Source of the DNA: an uncultured Prevotellaceae bacterium
Lineage (GTDB): Bacteria > Bacteroidota > Bacteroidia > Bacteroidales > Bacteroidaceae
DNA: 44,646 bases
Assembly: GCA_900321835.1 (NCBI GenBank)
Contig: ONXQ01000001.1
Coordinates: 1 to 44,646 of the forward strand
Direction of reading: 5' to 3'
Part shown: in pieces, positions 33,733 to 41,735 of the stretch
Layout: every line of letters begins with the position of its first letter
How positions within the stretch are numbered: the first letter of the stretch is position 1
The notes under the pieces: model-generated
Databases searched by the model: none
The model's input: only the letters and a program-made list of their open reading frames with translations
Told to the model about the DNA's origin: nothing
Position numbers and translations under genes: made by a program

Positions 33733-34788
33733 TTACTTCATTTTGTTGTATTGTCTGATTTTCTCCAGCATCGTGGCGCCCCATTCGGCTGTGCCGGGCA
33801 GTTGGTAGCGGCAGTTGCCGGTGGCCGACGGTGTGAAGAGGGTTTCAGCCTTTGAGGTGAGGCTGACGGTTCCGCGTTCGGAGAGCGTGAAGAGGTCGTC
33901 GCCCTCCACGGCGTGGATAACGGCCATCGGGTCCCACATCATCTGCCCTGTATCACATTTGTACTTCAGATAGACTTGCTTGATGGGGTGTGCATTGGTC
34001 CATGAGATGTCGCTGATGACCTGTTCGGGCTTGTACTCGATGTTCTGCCCCACTTCCATCGGCGAGAAGACCATATCTACTTCTTTGGGCCAGAGACGGA
34101 AGAAGTCGGAAGCAAAGGTGATGCCTTGCGAGAAATTGAAGTCGGGCTCTACGGACTCACCGAACACACCGCCCATGATGTAGATGCACTTCACCTTCTG
34201 CTTGACAAGGTCCACACCGCTGAGCGGGGAGTGTTCGTCACCCTCCGATTGCAACAGTGCGGCCAGTGCCGTGACGAAGCCGATGGAACAGATGCTCACC
34301 GAGTGGTCGGGCTGTGCGGTGAGCAGGCGGCGGTAGAGCACGTAGCCGTCGGGCAGCGAAGCGTAGTCGCTGACCGTGTGGCTGAACATCAGTTCGCCGT
34401 CGGCATCGGTACAGGTAGGCAGCGTCCCGTAGTCAATCCACACCTTCGGCGCAGGGATGCCCTTCTTGACGAGTCCGATGGGTGTGTCAGGATGTCCGAA
34501 GTAGGTGTTCATCACGTCGGCAATCGCTGCGTTGGCCTCGCCCAGGCGGTCCACCACCACGCCGAGCAGCCGGCAGCGCTCTTCTTGCTCGTAGCGGTGC
34601 AGCATCTCCAGGGCGAAGAGGTCGTCGGTCGAAGAGCCGAGGTCGGTGTCGAGGATGACGAGCGGCACGCCCGTGTATTCTTGTTCGCTACGCTCTGCCG
34701 TGTTGTCCTCGCTGGAGCAGGAGGGGAAGACGCTGGTGCCGCAGAACGTCAGGATGGCGGCCATCATCCAGAGCCTTGTCTTTCTCAT
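33733..34788 (-). CDS. Nucleoside hydrolase-family lipoprotein
   Basis: 351 aa. The lipoprotein-type signal (MRKTRLWMMAAILTFCG...FPSCSSED, Cys24) is nearly the same as that of the PheC-like protein. The catalytic calcium motif is VILDTDLGSSTDDLFAL: Asp47, Asp49 and Asp55-Asp56, with two extra residues compared with the DTDxGxDD of cytosolic enzymes. Further family features are SICSIGFVTALAALL, IMGGVFGES and MMWDPMAVIHAV (the Asp at the C-terminal calcium site). These enzymes split ribonucleosides into base and ribose. Being exported, it would act on extracellular nucleosides. First gene of the three-lipoprotein operon; no consensus promoter found. Confidence 0.85.
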   Translation of the reverse strand: MRKTRLWMMAAILTFCGTSVFPSCSSEDNTAERSEQEYTGVPLVILDTDLGSSTDDLFALEMLHRYEQEERCRLLGVVVDRLGEANAAIADVMNTYFGHPDTPIGLVKKGIPAPKVWIDYGTLPTCTDADGELMFSHTVSDYASLPDGYVLYRRLLTAQPDHSVSICSIGFVTALAALLQSEGDEHSPLSGVDLVKQKVKCIYIMGGVFGESVEPDFNFSQGITFASDFFRLWPKEVDMVFSPMEVGQNIEYKPEQVISDISWTNAHPIKQVYLKYKCDTGQMMWDPMAVIHAVEGDDLFTLSERGTVSLTSKAETLFTPSATGNCRYQLPGTAEWGATMLEKIRQYNKMK

Positions 34789-34881
34789 TGTTTTTGTTTT
34801 TATGGTAAATGAATGTTCAAAGTCGTGCCTTTGATGAAATCTTCTGGGCTCTTGGCCCTGTGTTGCATGGGCGAAGCGCTT

Positions 34882-35676
34882 TTATTTCTTCCGCTTGCTG
34901 CGTTCCTCGAACAGGCGGTTGACGAAGGCGACGTCGCGGCGCACTTTCTGGTAGGCTTGGCGGGCGGCTTGCTGGTGGCTTTCTTTTTTGGAGAATCCGT
35001 CGCCCTGTCCGCAATAGACGCCTTCGATGACGACGCGCGAGACGAACTTGGGGGTGGTGCGGTCGCTGAGCATCTTCTGCGAGAGCATTTCAAACTCGAT
35101 GGCGAGTTGGTGTTTCTGGCACCATTCGATGAGTTTGCTCTTGTAGTTTTCTTCCTTTTGCGACATTTCGTCGATGTTGATGAAGCGGCGGAAGATGACG
35201 TTGCGCATGAATTTCTGGCAGACGGCATAGCCGCGGTCGAGGTAGAGGGCGCCGAAGAAGGCTTCGAAGGCATTGCCGTTCATGTAACTGTTGTGGGCCG
35301 ACGTGACGGGGCCTTCGTGCAGGATGAGTTTGTCGAGCCCGATTTGCACGGCGAGTTGGTTGAGGGTGTCGCGGCGCACGAGTTTGCTGCGCAGGGTGGT
35401 GAGGTAGCCTTCCTGCTTGTTGGGGTAGCGCTGGTAGAGCAGGTCGGCGACGACGGCGCCGAGGATGGCGTCGCCGAGGTATTCGAGCCGCTCGTTGTTG
35501 ATGTGGTGGCTTTTGTCCTCGCCTCGGCTGGCTGACTTGTGCATGAGTGCGGTGCGGTAGAGGCTGAGGTCGTAGGGGAGGTAGCCGGTGATGCGTTTCA
35601 GACGCAAGTAAGGCTCCTTATCCTTCGCGGTAAGGAGCCTTACGTTTTGTCTGAGTCCTTTGAATACAGAAGTCAT
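34882..35676 (-). CDS. rnc: Ribonuclease III
   Basis: 264 aa double-strand RNA endonuclease that processes rRNA and mRNA. Signature NERLEYLGDAIL (61-72), second acidic site NAFEAFFGALYLDRG (about 135-149), and a double-strand RNA-binding domain at about 177-250 (NYKSKLIEWCQKHQL...GQGDGFSKKESHQQAARQAY, outline). Ends in basic RSKRKK. It follows fabF by 8 bp, giving the conserved acpP-fabF-rnc order. Hairpin-rich intergenic arrays in this genome would make natural substrates; that link is inference. Confidence 0.95.
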   Translation of the reverse strand: MTSVFKGLRQNVRLLTAKDKEPYLRLKRITGYLPYDLSLYRTALMHKSASRGEDKSHHINNERLEYLGDAILGAVVADLLYQRYPNKQEGYLTTLRSKLVRRDTLNQLAVQIGLDKLILHEGPVTSAHNSYMNGNAFEAFFGALYLDRGYAVCQKFMRNVIFRRFINIDEMSQKEENYKSKLIEWCQKHQLAIEFEMLSQKMLSDRTTPKFVSRVVIEGVYCGQGDGFSKKESHQQAARQAYQKVRRDVAFVNRLFEERSKRKK

Positions 35677-35684
35677 TGCTGTAC

Positions 35685-36947
35685 TTACTTGTATTTCTTG
35701 AAGATGGCGCAGGCGTTGTGTCCGCCGAATCCGAAGGTGTTGCTCAGGGCGGCGCGTACTTCGCGCTGCTGGGCCTGGTTGAAGGTGAAGTTGAGGTTGT
35801 AGTCAATCTCTTCGTCCTTGTCTTCTGGGTCGTGGTTGATGGTGGGCGGAACGATGTCGTCCTTGACGCTGAGCACGCTGATCATGGCTTCGATGGCGCC
35901 GGCGGCTCCGAGCAGGTGGCCCGTCATCGACTTGGTGGAACTGATGTTGAGTTTGTAGGCTGCTTCGCCGAAGAGGTCGACGATGGCCTTCACTTCGCTC
36001 ACGTCGCCGACGTGGGTGGATGTTCCGTGGGTGTTGATGTAGTCGATGTCCTCGGGTTTCATGCCGGCATCCTTGAGGGCGCGCTGCATGACGAGTTTGG
36101 CGCCGAGGCCTTCGGGGTGGGTGGCTGTGATGTGGTAGGCGTCGGCCGACATGCCGCAGCCTGCTACTTCGGCGTAGATCTTGGCGCCGCGTGCGAGGGC
36201 GTGTTCAAGTTCTTCGAGCACGAGGATGACCGAGCCTTCGCCCATGACGAATCCGTCGCGGCTGGCGCTGAAGGGGCGGCTGGCTTTCTCGGGCTCGTCG
36301 TTGCGGGTGGAGAGGGCTTTCATGGCGTTGAAGCCTCCGACGCCTGCGGGCCAGATGGCTGCTTCGGCGCCGCCGGTGACGATGGCGTTGGCCTTGCCGA
36401 GGCGGATGAGGTTGAAGGCGTCGGCGATGGCGTTGGTCGATGAGGCGCAGGCGCTCGTTGTGGTGTAGTTGGGGCCGTGGAAGCCGTATTCAATGGAGAT
36501 GTGTCCGGAGGCGATGTCGGCAATCATCTTGGGGATGAAGAAGGGGCCGTACTTGGGGCCGAGGGTGGCTCCGTTGACGGCGTAGTTGCCGGCTTCTTCT
36601 TCGAAGGTGTGGATGCCGCCGATGCCGACGCCGAGCACGACGCCGATTTCGTTTTTGTCAACGGTCTCCAGGTCCATGCCCGAGTCGGCGATGGCCTGCT
36701 TGGCTGCCGAGAGGGCATACTGGCAGTAGAGGTCCATCTTGCGGGCTTCCTTGCGGTCAATGTATTGTGAGGGGTCGAAGTCTTTCACTTCGCACGCGAA
36801 CTGTGTCTTGAATTGGGATGCGTCAAAATGTGTGATGGGGCCGGCTCCGCTCACGCCTGCCTTGACGTTTTTCCACGTCGTCTCGACGTCGTTGCCGAGG
36901 GGTGTGATGGCTCCGAGACCTGTAACAACAACTCTTTTCAGTTCCAT
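35685..36947 (-). CDS. fabF: 3-oxoacyl-[ACP] synthase II
   Basis: 420 aa condensing enzyme of fatty-acid elongation (malonyl-ACP + acyl-ACP). The Cys-His-His triad is Cys167 in TTSACASSTNA, His307 in NTHGTSTHVGD and His344 in KSMTGHLLGAAG; the end NTFGFGGHNACAIFK is typical. Length and spacing match E. coli FabF (C163/H303/H340) within four residues. Transcribed after acpP, from which it is separated by a 100-bp inverted-repeat element. Confidence 0.96.
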   Translation of the reverse strand: MELKRVVVTGLGAITPLGNDVETTWKNVKAGVSGAGPITHFDASQFKTQFACEVKDFDPSQYIDRKEARKMDLYCQYALSAAKQAIADSGMDLETVDKNEIGVVLGVGIGGIHTFEEEAGNYAVNGATLGPKYGPFFIPKMIADIASGHISIEYGFHGPNYTTTSACASSTNAIADAFNLIRLGKANAIVTGGAEAAIWPAGVGGFNAMKALSTRNDEPEKASRPFSASRDGFVMGEGSVILVLEELEHALARGAKIYAEVAGCGMSADAYHITATHPEGLGAKLVMQRALKDAGMKPEDIDYINTHGTSTHVGDVSEVKAIVDLFGEAAYKLNISSTKSMTGHLLGAAGAIEAMISVLSVKDDIVPPTINHDPEDKDEEIDYNLNFTFNQAQQREVRAALSNTFGFGGHNACAIFKKYK

Positions 36948-36967
36948 ATATATAAAAAAAGATTAAC

Positions 36968-37067
36968 GGCCCCCCTTTAATTCTCCTCGAAAGGTTTGGG
37001 TGAAACTCGCTGCTTCAGGGCTGAAGGAGGAGGTTCGCCACCTGCCGGGGGGAGTTAGAGGGGGGCC
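36968..37067. repeat. 100-bp inverted-repeat (MITE-like) element between acpP and fabF
   Basis: The left end GGCCCCCCTTTAATTCTCC (36968-36986) and right end GGAGTTAGAGGGGGGCC (37051-37067) are imperfect inverse copies. Outside, the flanks are ATTAAC and TTAATT. The interior includes a GAAGGAGGAGGTTCGCCACC part. The right end resembles the repeat at 27529-27545. It would fold into a hairpin inside the acpP-fabF mRNA. Confidence 0.65.
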
Positions 37068-37079
37068 TTAATTAGTTTC

Positions 37080-37316
37080 TTACTTTGCGTGCTCTTCGAT
37101 GTAGGAGATGGCACCGCCAACGGTAGAAATCTTTTCAGCCTCGTCGTCGGGGATGCTGATGCCGAAAGCCTTCTCAAACTCCATGATCAGTTCGACTGTG
37201 TCGAGAGAGTCTGCACCGAGGTCGTTGGTGAAACTTGCTTCGGGCTTTACTTCTGCTTCGTCGACACCCAGTTTGTCAACGATGATGGTCTTTACTTTTG
37301 ATTCAATTTCAGACAT
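37080..37316 (-). CDS. acpP: Acyl carrier protein
   Basis: 78 aa acidic four-helix carrier of fatty-acid chains. The phosphopantetheine site is Ser37 in [20 protein letters not shown] (31-50). Length is standard. First gene of the acpP-fabF-rnc transcript, driven by the promoter at 37449-37480 with a leader of about 130 nt. The CoA made through CoaD (13378) supplies its prosthetic group. Confidence 0.97.
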   Translation of the reverse strand: MSEIESKVKTIIVDKLGVDEAEVKPEASFTNDLGADSLDTVELIMEFEKAFGISIPDDEAEKISTVGGAISYIEEHAK

Positions 37317-37448
37317 AATTCTAATTGTTTTTGTTAATAAATAATGTGAATTGTTTTCTCTCTTTTCTTGCTTTCTGATTCGGTTTCAGACGCTTGGGGG
37401 CGCGTGTCAGTGACGTGCCAGCGTGGCGCGCTGTACCAATTCAGGGTG

Positions 37449-37480
37449 CAAAGTTATGAAAATTATCTTAATCTCACCAA
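37449..37480 (-). promoter_or_regulatory. Promoter of acpP-fabF-rnc
   Basis: On the minus strand, TTG (complement of 37478-37480), a 21-bp spacer, and TAACTTTG (complement of 37449-37456). The leader to the acpP ATG at 37316 is about 125 nt and contains a GC-rich stretch (37390-37435) that could fold. Confidence 0.75.
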
Positions 37481-37619
37481 AGTTTTTCCTACAAAATGCA
37501 TTTTTCTTGCACAAAAAAATGTTTTATGTGCAAAAATCCGCTGTTTTTCGCTACGGAAATGGCAATTTGCTAACTCGGTTTCGCAATTCGGCCTGTTTCG
37601 GCCCTGTGCCCCTGCCGGA

Positions 37620-37791
37620 GTTCCACTGCGGTGGTACGGTCGTACCGGCGCAGTGGAATTTTCGTACCACTGTGGTGGAACTGAATTTCGTCTGTGGATG
37701 AAATTTTTTTCGTCTGCGGACGAAATTGATTTCGTCTGCGGACGATTTTTTCCCCGTCTGCGGACGAATTTCCGGCCGACTGGGCCGTGGC
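37620..37791. repeat. 22-bp-period palindrome array with family switch (8 units)
   Basis: Units at 37620, 37642, 37664 (GTACCACTGCGG family), then 37686, 37708, 37730 and 37752 (TTTCGTCTGCGG family), and a boundary unit at 37774 (GGCCGACTGGGCCGTGGC). Spacers: GGTC, TTTC, TGAA, TTTT, TTGA, TTTT and TTCC. The 22-bp register holds through the change at 37682. It ends 3 bp before the typA stop codon (37795-37797). The 478-bp gap to acpP holds otherwise only the acpP promoter and an AT-rich stretch (37481-37600) with no gene. Confidence 0.92.
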
Positions 37792-37794
37792 CGA

Positions 37795-39603
37795 TTATTC
37801 CTCGTTGCGGTTGGCGCGCTTGCGCTCCAGGTGGTCGAGGATGATTTTGCGCATTCGGAGCGACTTGGGCGTCACTTCGACGTACTCGTCTTCCTTGATG
37901 TATTCGAGCATCTCCTCGAGCGAGAGTTGCACGGGAGGGATGATGCGGGCCTTCTCGTCGGTGCCCGAGGCACGGACGTTGGTCAGTTGCTTGGTCTTCG
38001 TGACGTTGATGACGAGGTCCTTCTCGTGGACATGCTCGCCGACCACTTCGCCGGCATAGACTTCCTCCTGCGGGTTGATGAAGAACTTGCCGCGGTCCTG
38101 CAGGTGGTCGATGGCGTAGGCGACGGCGGTGCCCGTGTCCATCGAGATCATCGAACCGTTGGTGCGGCGCTCCATGTCGCCCTTGTAGGGCTGGTAGTTC
38201 TTGAAGCGGTGGGCCATGATGGCTTCGCCCTGGCTTGCCGTGAGCACATTGGTGCGCAGGCCGATGATGCCGCGCGAGGGGATTTCAAACTCGATGTTCA
38301 CGCGGTCGCCCTGTGCCTCCATCGACACCATCTCGCCCTTGCGGCGCGTGATCATGTCAATCATCTTGCTGGAGAAGTCGGTCGGCACGTTGATGGTCAG
38401 TTCCTCGATGGGTTCGCACTTCTTCCCGCCGATTTCCTTGTAGATGACCTGCGGCTGTCCGACCTGCAGTTCGTAGCCTTCGCGGCGCATGGTCTCGACG
38501 AGCACCGAGAGGTGCAGCACGCCGCGGCCGCTGACAATCCAGGAGTCGGTCGAGTCCTCTTTCTGCTCGACGCGCAGGGCCAGGTTCTTCTCCAGTTCGC
38601 GGGCCAGGCGTTCGCCGATGTGGCGCGAAGTGCAGAACTTGCCTTCCTTGCCGAAGAAGGGCGAGTTGTTGATGGTGAAAAGCATCGACATGGTCGGCTC
38701 GTCGATCGAGATGGTGGGCAGGGCCTCGGGTGCATCAGCATCGGTGATGGTGTCGCCGATTTCAAAGTTCGACAGACCGATGACGGCGCAGATGTCGCCG
38801 CTCGACACCTCCTGCGTGGCGCGGTGTCCCATGCCCTCGAAGGTGTGCAGTTCCTTGATTTTCGTCTTCTCGGTCGAACCGTCGCGGTGGCAGATGGTCA
38901 CAGCCATGCCGTTGCGCAGCGTGCCACGGTGTACGCGGCCCACGGCGATACGGCCCGTGTAGGTCGAATAGTCGAGCGAGGTGATGAGCATCTGCGGCGT
39001 GCCCTCCAGTTGCTTGGGAGCGGGAATCACCTCGATAATCTTGTCGAGCAGGTAGGTGATGTCCGTGGTCGGCGTCTTCCAGTCCTCGCCCATCCAGCCC
39101 TGCTTGGCCGAACCATAGACGACGGGGAAGTCCAGTTGGTCCTCCGTGGCGTTGAGGTTATACATCAGGTCGAACACCATCTCATAGACCTCCTCGGGGC
39201 GGCAGTTGGGTTTGTCCACCTTGTTGACCACGACGACGGGCTTCAGCCCGATTTCGAGTGCTTTCTGCAGCACGAAGCGCGTCTGCGGCATCGGGCCTTC
39301 GAAGGCATCGACCAGCAGGATGCAGCCGTCGGCCATGTTGAGCACACGCTCCACCTCGCCGCCGAAGTCCGAGTGTCCCGGAGTGTCAATCACGTTGATT
39401 TTCACTCCTTTATAGTTGATGCTGACGTTCTTGGAGAGAATCGTGATGCCACGCTCGCGCTCCAGTTCGTTGTTGTCGAGAATGAGGTCGCCGGTCTGTT
39501 GGTTCTCGCGGAAGAGATGGCCGGCCATGAGCATCTTGTCAACCAGCGTCGTCTTGCCGTGGTCAACGTGTGCAATAATCGCAATGTTTCTGATGTCCTG
39601 CAT
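37795..39603 (-). CDS. typA: Ribosome-binding GTPase TypA/BipA
   Basis: 602 aa translational GTPase for ribosome assembly and stress growth. G1 AHVDHGKTT (11-19), G2/G3 RERGITI and [13 protein letters not shown]4 VVNKVDKP. Domain II is followed by the BipA-specific C-terminus ([20 protein letters not shown], near 440; [15 protein letters not shown]). Single-gene transcript from 39629-39658. The stop codon directly abuts the palindrome array at 37620-37791, which may end its mRNA. Confidence 0.96.
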   Translation of the reverse strand: MQDIRNIAIIAHVDHGKTTLVDKMLMAGHLFRENQQTGDLILDNNELERERGITILSKNVSINYKGVKINVIDTPGHSDFGGEVERVLNMADGCILLVDAFEGPMPQTRFVLQKALEIGLKPVVVVNKVDKPNCRPEEVYEMVFDLMYNLNATEDQLDFPVVYGSAKQGWMGEDWKTPTTDITYLLDKIIEVIPAPKQLEGTPQMLITSLDYSTYTGRIAVGRVHRGTLRNGMAVTICHRDGSTEKTKIKELHTFEGMGHRATQEVSSGDICAVIGLSNFEIGDTITDADAPEALPTISIDEPTMSMLFTINNSPFFGKEGKFCTSRHIGERLARELEKNLALRVEQKEDSTDSWIVSGRGVLHLSVLVETMRREGYELQVGQPQVIYKEIGGKKCEPIEELTINVPTDFSSKMIDMITRRKGEMVSMEAQGDRVNIEFEIPSRGIIGLRTNVLTASQGEAIMAHRFKNYQPYKGDMERRTNGSMISMDTGTAVAYAIDHLQDRGKFFINPQEEVYAGEVVGEHVHEKDLVINVTKTKQLTNVRASGTDEKARIIPPVQLSLEEMLEYIKEDEYVEVTPKSLRMRKIILDHLERKRANRNEE

Positions 39604-39628
39604 TTTACCTTAAAATTGAAATCGACTG

Positions 39629-39658
39629 CAAAGTTACGATTAAGCAAGCAGACTGCAA
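39629..39658 (-). promoter_or_regulatory. Promoter of typA
   Basis: Minus strand TTG (complement of 39656-39658), a 19-bp spacer, and TAACTTTG (complement of 39629-39636), about 25 bp from the ATG at 39603. Thirty bp upstream is a small palindrome GGGCATTGATGCCC (39688-39701) that could be an operator. Confidence 0.75.
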
Positions 39659-39742
39659 AGCAAATGTTAATTTTTTTCACCTTGCGAGGGCATTGATGCC
39701 CATACCTTTTAAAAATATACGCGCGTGGGATGGCAACAACGA

Positions 39743-39788
39743 CACAAGGCACCGCACAGTCCTGTCGGGTGCTGTGCGGTGCCTTGTG
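39743..39788 (-). terminator. Strong terminator hairpin after ispG
   Basis: A perfect 17-bp stem: CACAAGGCACCGCACAG (39743-39759) pairs with CTGTGCGGTGCCTTGTG (39772-39788) around a 12-nt loop. It starts 24 bp beyond the ispG stop on the minus strand. A modest U-rich run (TCGTTGTTG) follows. It closes the rpoN-purE-ispG transcript before the typA promoter. Confidence 0.75.
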
Positions 39789-39812
39789 CAGGGTGGTGGA
39801 TAGGGGAATGGC

Positions 39813-41207
39813 CTATGCCTTCAGGTCGTCTTCGATGAACTGGATGAGGCGGTCAACAGCCTCGGCCGCAGGAATGTTCTTCTCGATACACTCTTTCCGC
39901 TTGTAGAGGCTCACCTTGCCGGCCGCAGCGCCGACATAGCCGTAGTCGGCATCGGCCATCTCGCCAGGACCGTTCACGATGCAGCCCATAATACCGATTT
40001 TCAGCGTGCGGAACGCCGGATTTTCCTTCGCACGTGCCAACACGGCCTGCTTGATGCGGGCAATCGTGCTCTCCAGGTCGTAGAGCGTACGGCCGCAGCC
40101 TGGGCACGAAATAAATTCGGGTTTCGTCATCTTCACACGGGCTGCCTGAAGCACAGAATCGGCCAATTCATCGAGACTTTCGCGGCTGAAGTGAGGGTCG
40201 TGAATCTCCAGTTCGCTGGCCACGCCGTCAATCAGCAGCGCTCCAGCCGCCATCGCTACCTTCAGTTGCAGGCTTTCCCAGTCATTTTCGCCCATTTCAA
40301 CGGACAATTTCCCGTTTTTCGCCGACTTGCGCAGTTGCTCGCGCAGTGCGGCACATTCCTCGATGGATTCGACCATTTTGCGTGCCACGGGAATTTCCCG
40401 TTCGGGTGCCTCGGACAGCGAAACGCGGATGGTGTCGCCGATGCCTTCGCAGAGCAAAGCGCCGATTCCAACGGCACTTTTCACCCTTCCGTCCTCGCCT
40501 TCGCCGGCTTCGGTCACGCCCAGATGAAGCGGAAAGTCCATGCCCTCACGCTCCATCTGCCGTACCAACAGCCGAACGGTGCGCACCATGACCACCGTGT
40601 TGCTGGCCTTGATGCTGATGACGACATCCTTGAAGTCTTCTTTGACGCAGATGCGCAGAAACTCCATGCACGACTCGACCATGCCTTCGGGTGTGTCACC
40701 GTAGCGCGACATGATGCGGTCGGACAGCGAACCGTGGTTGACACCGATGCGTACGGCTGTGCCATGCTCGCGGCAGATGTGCAGGAACGGAACGAATTTT
40801 TCCTCGATTTTGGCGATTTCATCGGCATATTCGGCGTCTGTGTACTCCAGTTTCTGGAAACGTCGGGCGGGGTCAACATAGTTGCCCGGATTGATGCGCA
40901 CTTTTTGGGCGTACAGGGCCGCGACATCGGCAACATGGGCGTTGAAGTGGACGTCGGCAACGAGGGGCACGTTGCAGCCCAGTGACCGCAGTTTTTTCCC
41001 GATGGATTCGAGGTTTTTTGCCTCTCGGTCGCCCTGGGTCGTGAGGCGCACATACTCGCCGCCGGCCTCGACGATGCGCAGCACTTGTGCCACACTTCCG
41101 TCGGTGTCCATCGTCGAAGTCGTCGTCATCGACTGCACGCGGATGGGGTTGGCTCCGCCCAGCGGTGTGTTGCCCACGCGGACCTCATGTGTTTTTCTTC
41201 TGTTCAT
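39813..41207 (-). CDS. ispG: 4-hydroxy-3-methylbut-2-enyl diphosphate synthase, intermediate-length form
   Basis: 464 aa [4Fe-4S] enzyme of the MEP isoprenoid pathway (MEcPP to HMBPP). The TIM-barrel part (1-275) and the cluster part (364-464) are complete, with cluster ligands Cys368, Cys371 (SCPGCGRT) and Cys409 (MGCIVNGPGE). Bacteroidota usually have a long form of about 620 aa with an extra domain between these parts; E. coli has 372 aa. Here only about 80 residues (281-362) remain, including GALLIDGVASELEI, a piece I recall from the long form. It seems to be a long-clade enzyme whose insert has shrunk. It follows purE after 2 bp. Confidence 0.92.
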   Translation of the reverse strand: MNRRKTHEVRVGNTPLGGANPIRVQSMTTTSTMDTDGSVAQVLRIVEAGGEYVRLTTQGDREAKNLESIGKKLRSLGCNVPLVADVHFNAHVADVAALYAQKVRINPGNYVDPARRFQKLEYTDAEYADEIAKIEEKFVPFLHICREHGTAVRIGVNHGSLSDRIMSRYGDTPEGMVESCMEFLRICVKEDFKDVVISIKASNTVVMVRTVRLLVRQMEREGMDFPLHLGVTEAGEGEDGRVKSAVGIGALLCEGIGDTIRVSLSEAPEREIPVARKMVESIEECAALREQLRKSAKNGKLSVEMGENDWESLQLKVAMAAGALLIDGVASELEIHDPHFSRESLDELADSVLQAARVKMTKPEFISCPGCGRTLYDLESTIARIKQAVLARAKENPAFRTLKIGIMGCIVNGPGEMADADYGYVGAAAGKVSLYKRKECIEKNIPAAEAVDRLIQFIEDDLKA

Positions 41208-41209
41208 GT

Positions 41210-41719
41210 TCAGTTGGTCTTGTGTGTGTACTGTACGGCAGCCAGTTCGGCGTTGGCTTTTTCAATCTTCTTCGTCAGTGACGACTTGTAGGACTGGAGT
41301 TTCTCGGCGAGAGGTTCGTCGCTCAAGGCGAGCATCTGCACGGCGAGGATGGCGGCGTTGAGTGCGCCGTTGATGGCTACTGTGGCGACGGGGATGCCGG
41401 GAGGCATCTGGAGGATGGAGAGCACAGCATCGACGCCGTCGAGGGCTGAACCTTTGATGGGCACGCCGATGACGGGAATCGTGGTTTGTGCGGCGATGAC
41501 GCCGGGCAGGGCCGCTGCCATGCCGGCTCCGGCAATGATAACTTTGATGCCGCGACTGGCGGCGTTGCGGGCGAAGTCTTCAACGGCTGCCGGTGTGCGG
41601 TGGGCCGAAAGGGCGTGCATTTCGAAGGGCACGCCCATGTCGTCAAGCAGTTGTGCGGCTCGTTCCATGACGGGCAGGTCGCTGGTGCTGCCCATGATGA
41701 TGCTTACTTGTGGTTTCAT
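41210..41719 (-). CDS. purE: N5-carboxyaminoimidazole ribonucleotide mutase
   Basis: 169 aa class I PurE of purine synthesis (N5-CAIR to CAIR). Motifs MGSTSDLPVM (9-18), SAHRTP with catalytic His40, AGAGMAAALPGVIAA and VPIKGSALDGVDAVLSI. Gene is 2 bp from ispG and 16 bp from the PAP2-like gene. No purK is in the window. Confidence 0.96.
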   Translation of the reverse strand: MKPQVSIIMGSTSDLPVMERAAQLLDDMGVPFEMHALSAHRTPAAVEDFARNAASRGIKVIIAGAGMAAALPGVIAAQTTIPVIGVPIKGSALDGVDAVLSILQMPPGIPVATVAINGALNAAILAVQMLALSDEPLAEKLQSYKSSLTKKIEKANAELAAVQYTHKTN

Positions 41720-41735
41720 ATTGTTGTGGTGTGTG

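Noticed and set aside
37390..37435. GC-rich acpP leader as a riboswitch
   Set aside because: No recognisable aptamer core and no clear terminator/antiterminator pair.
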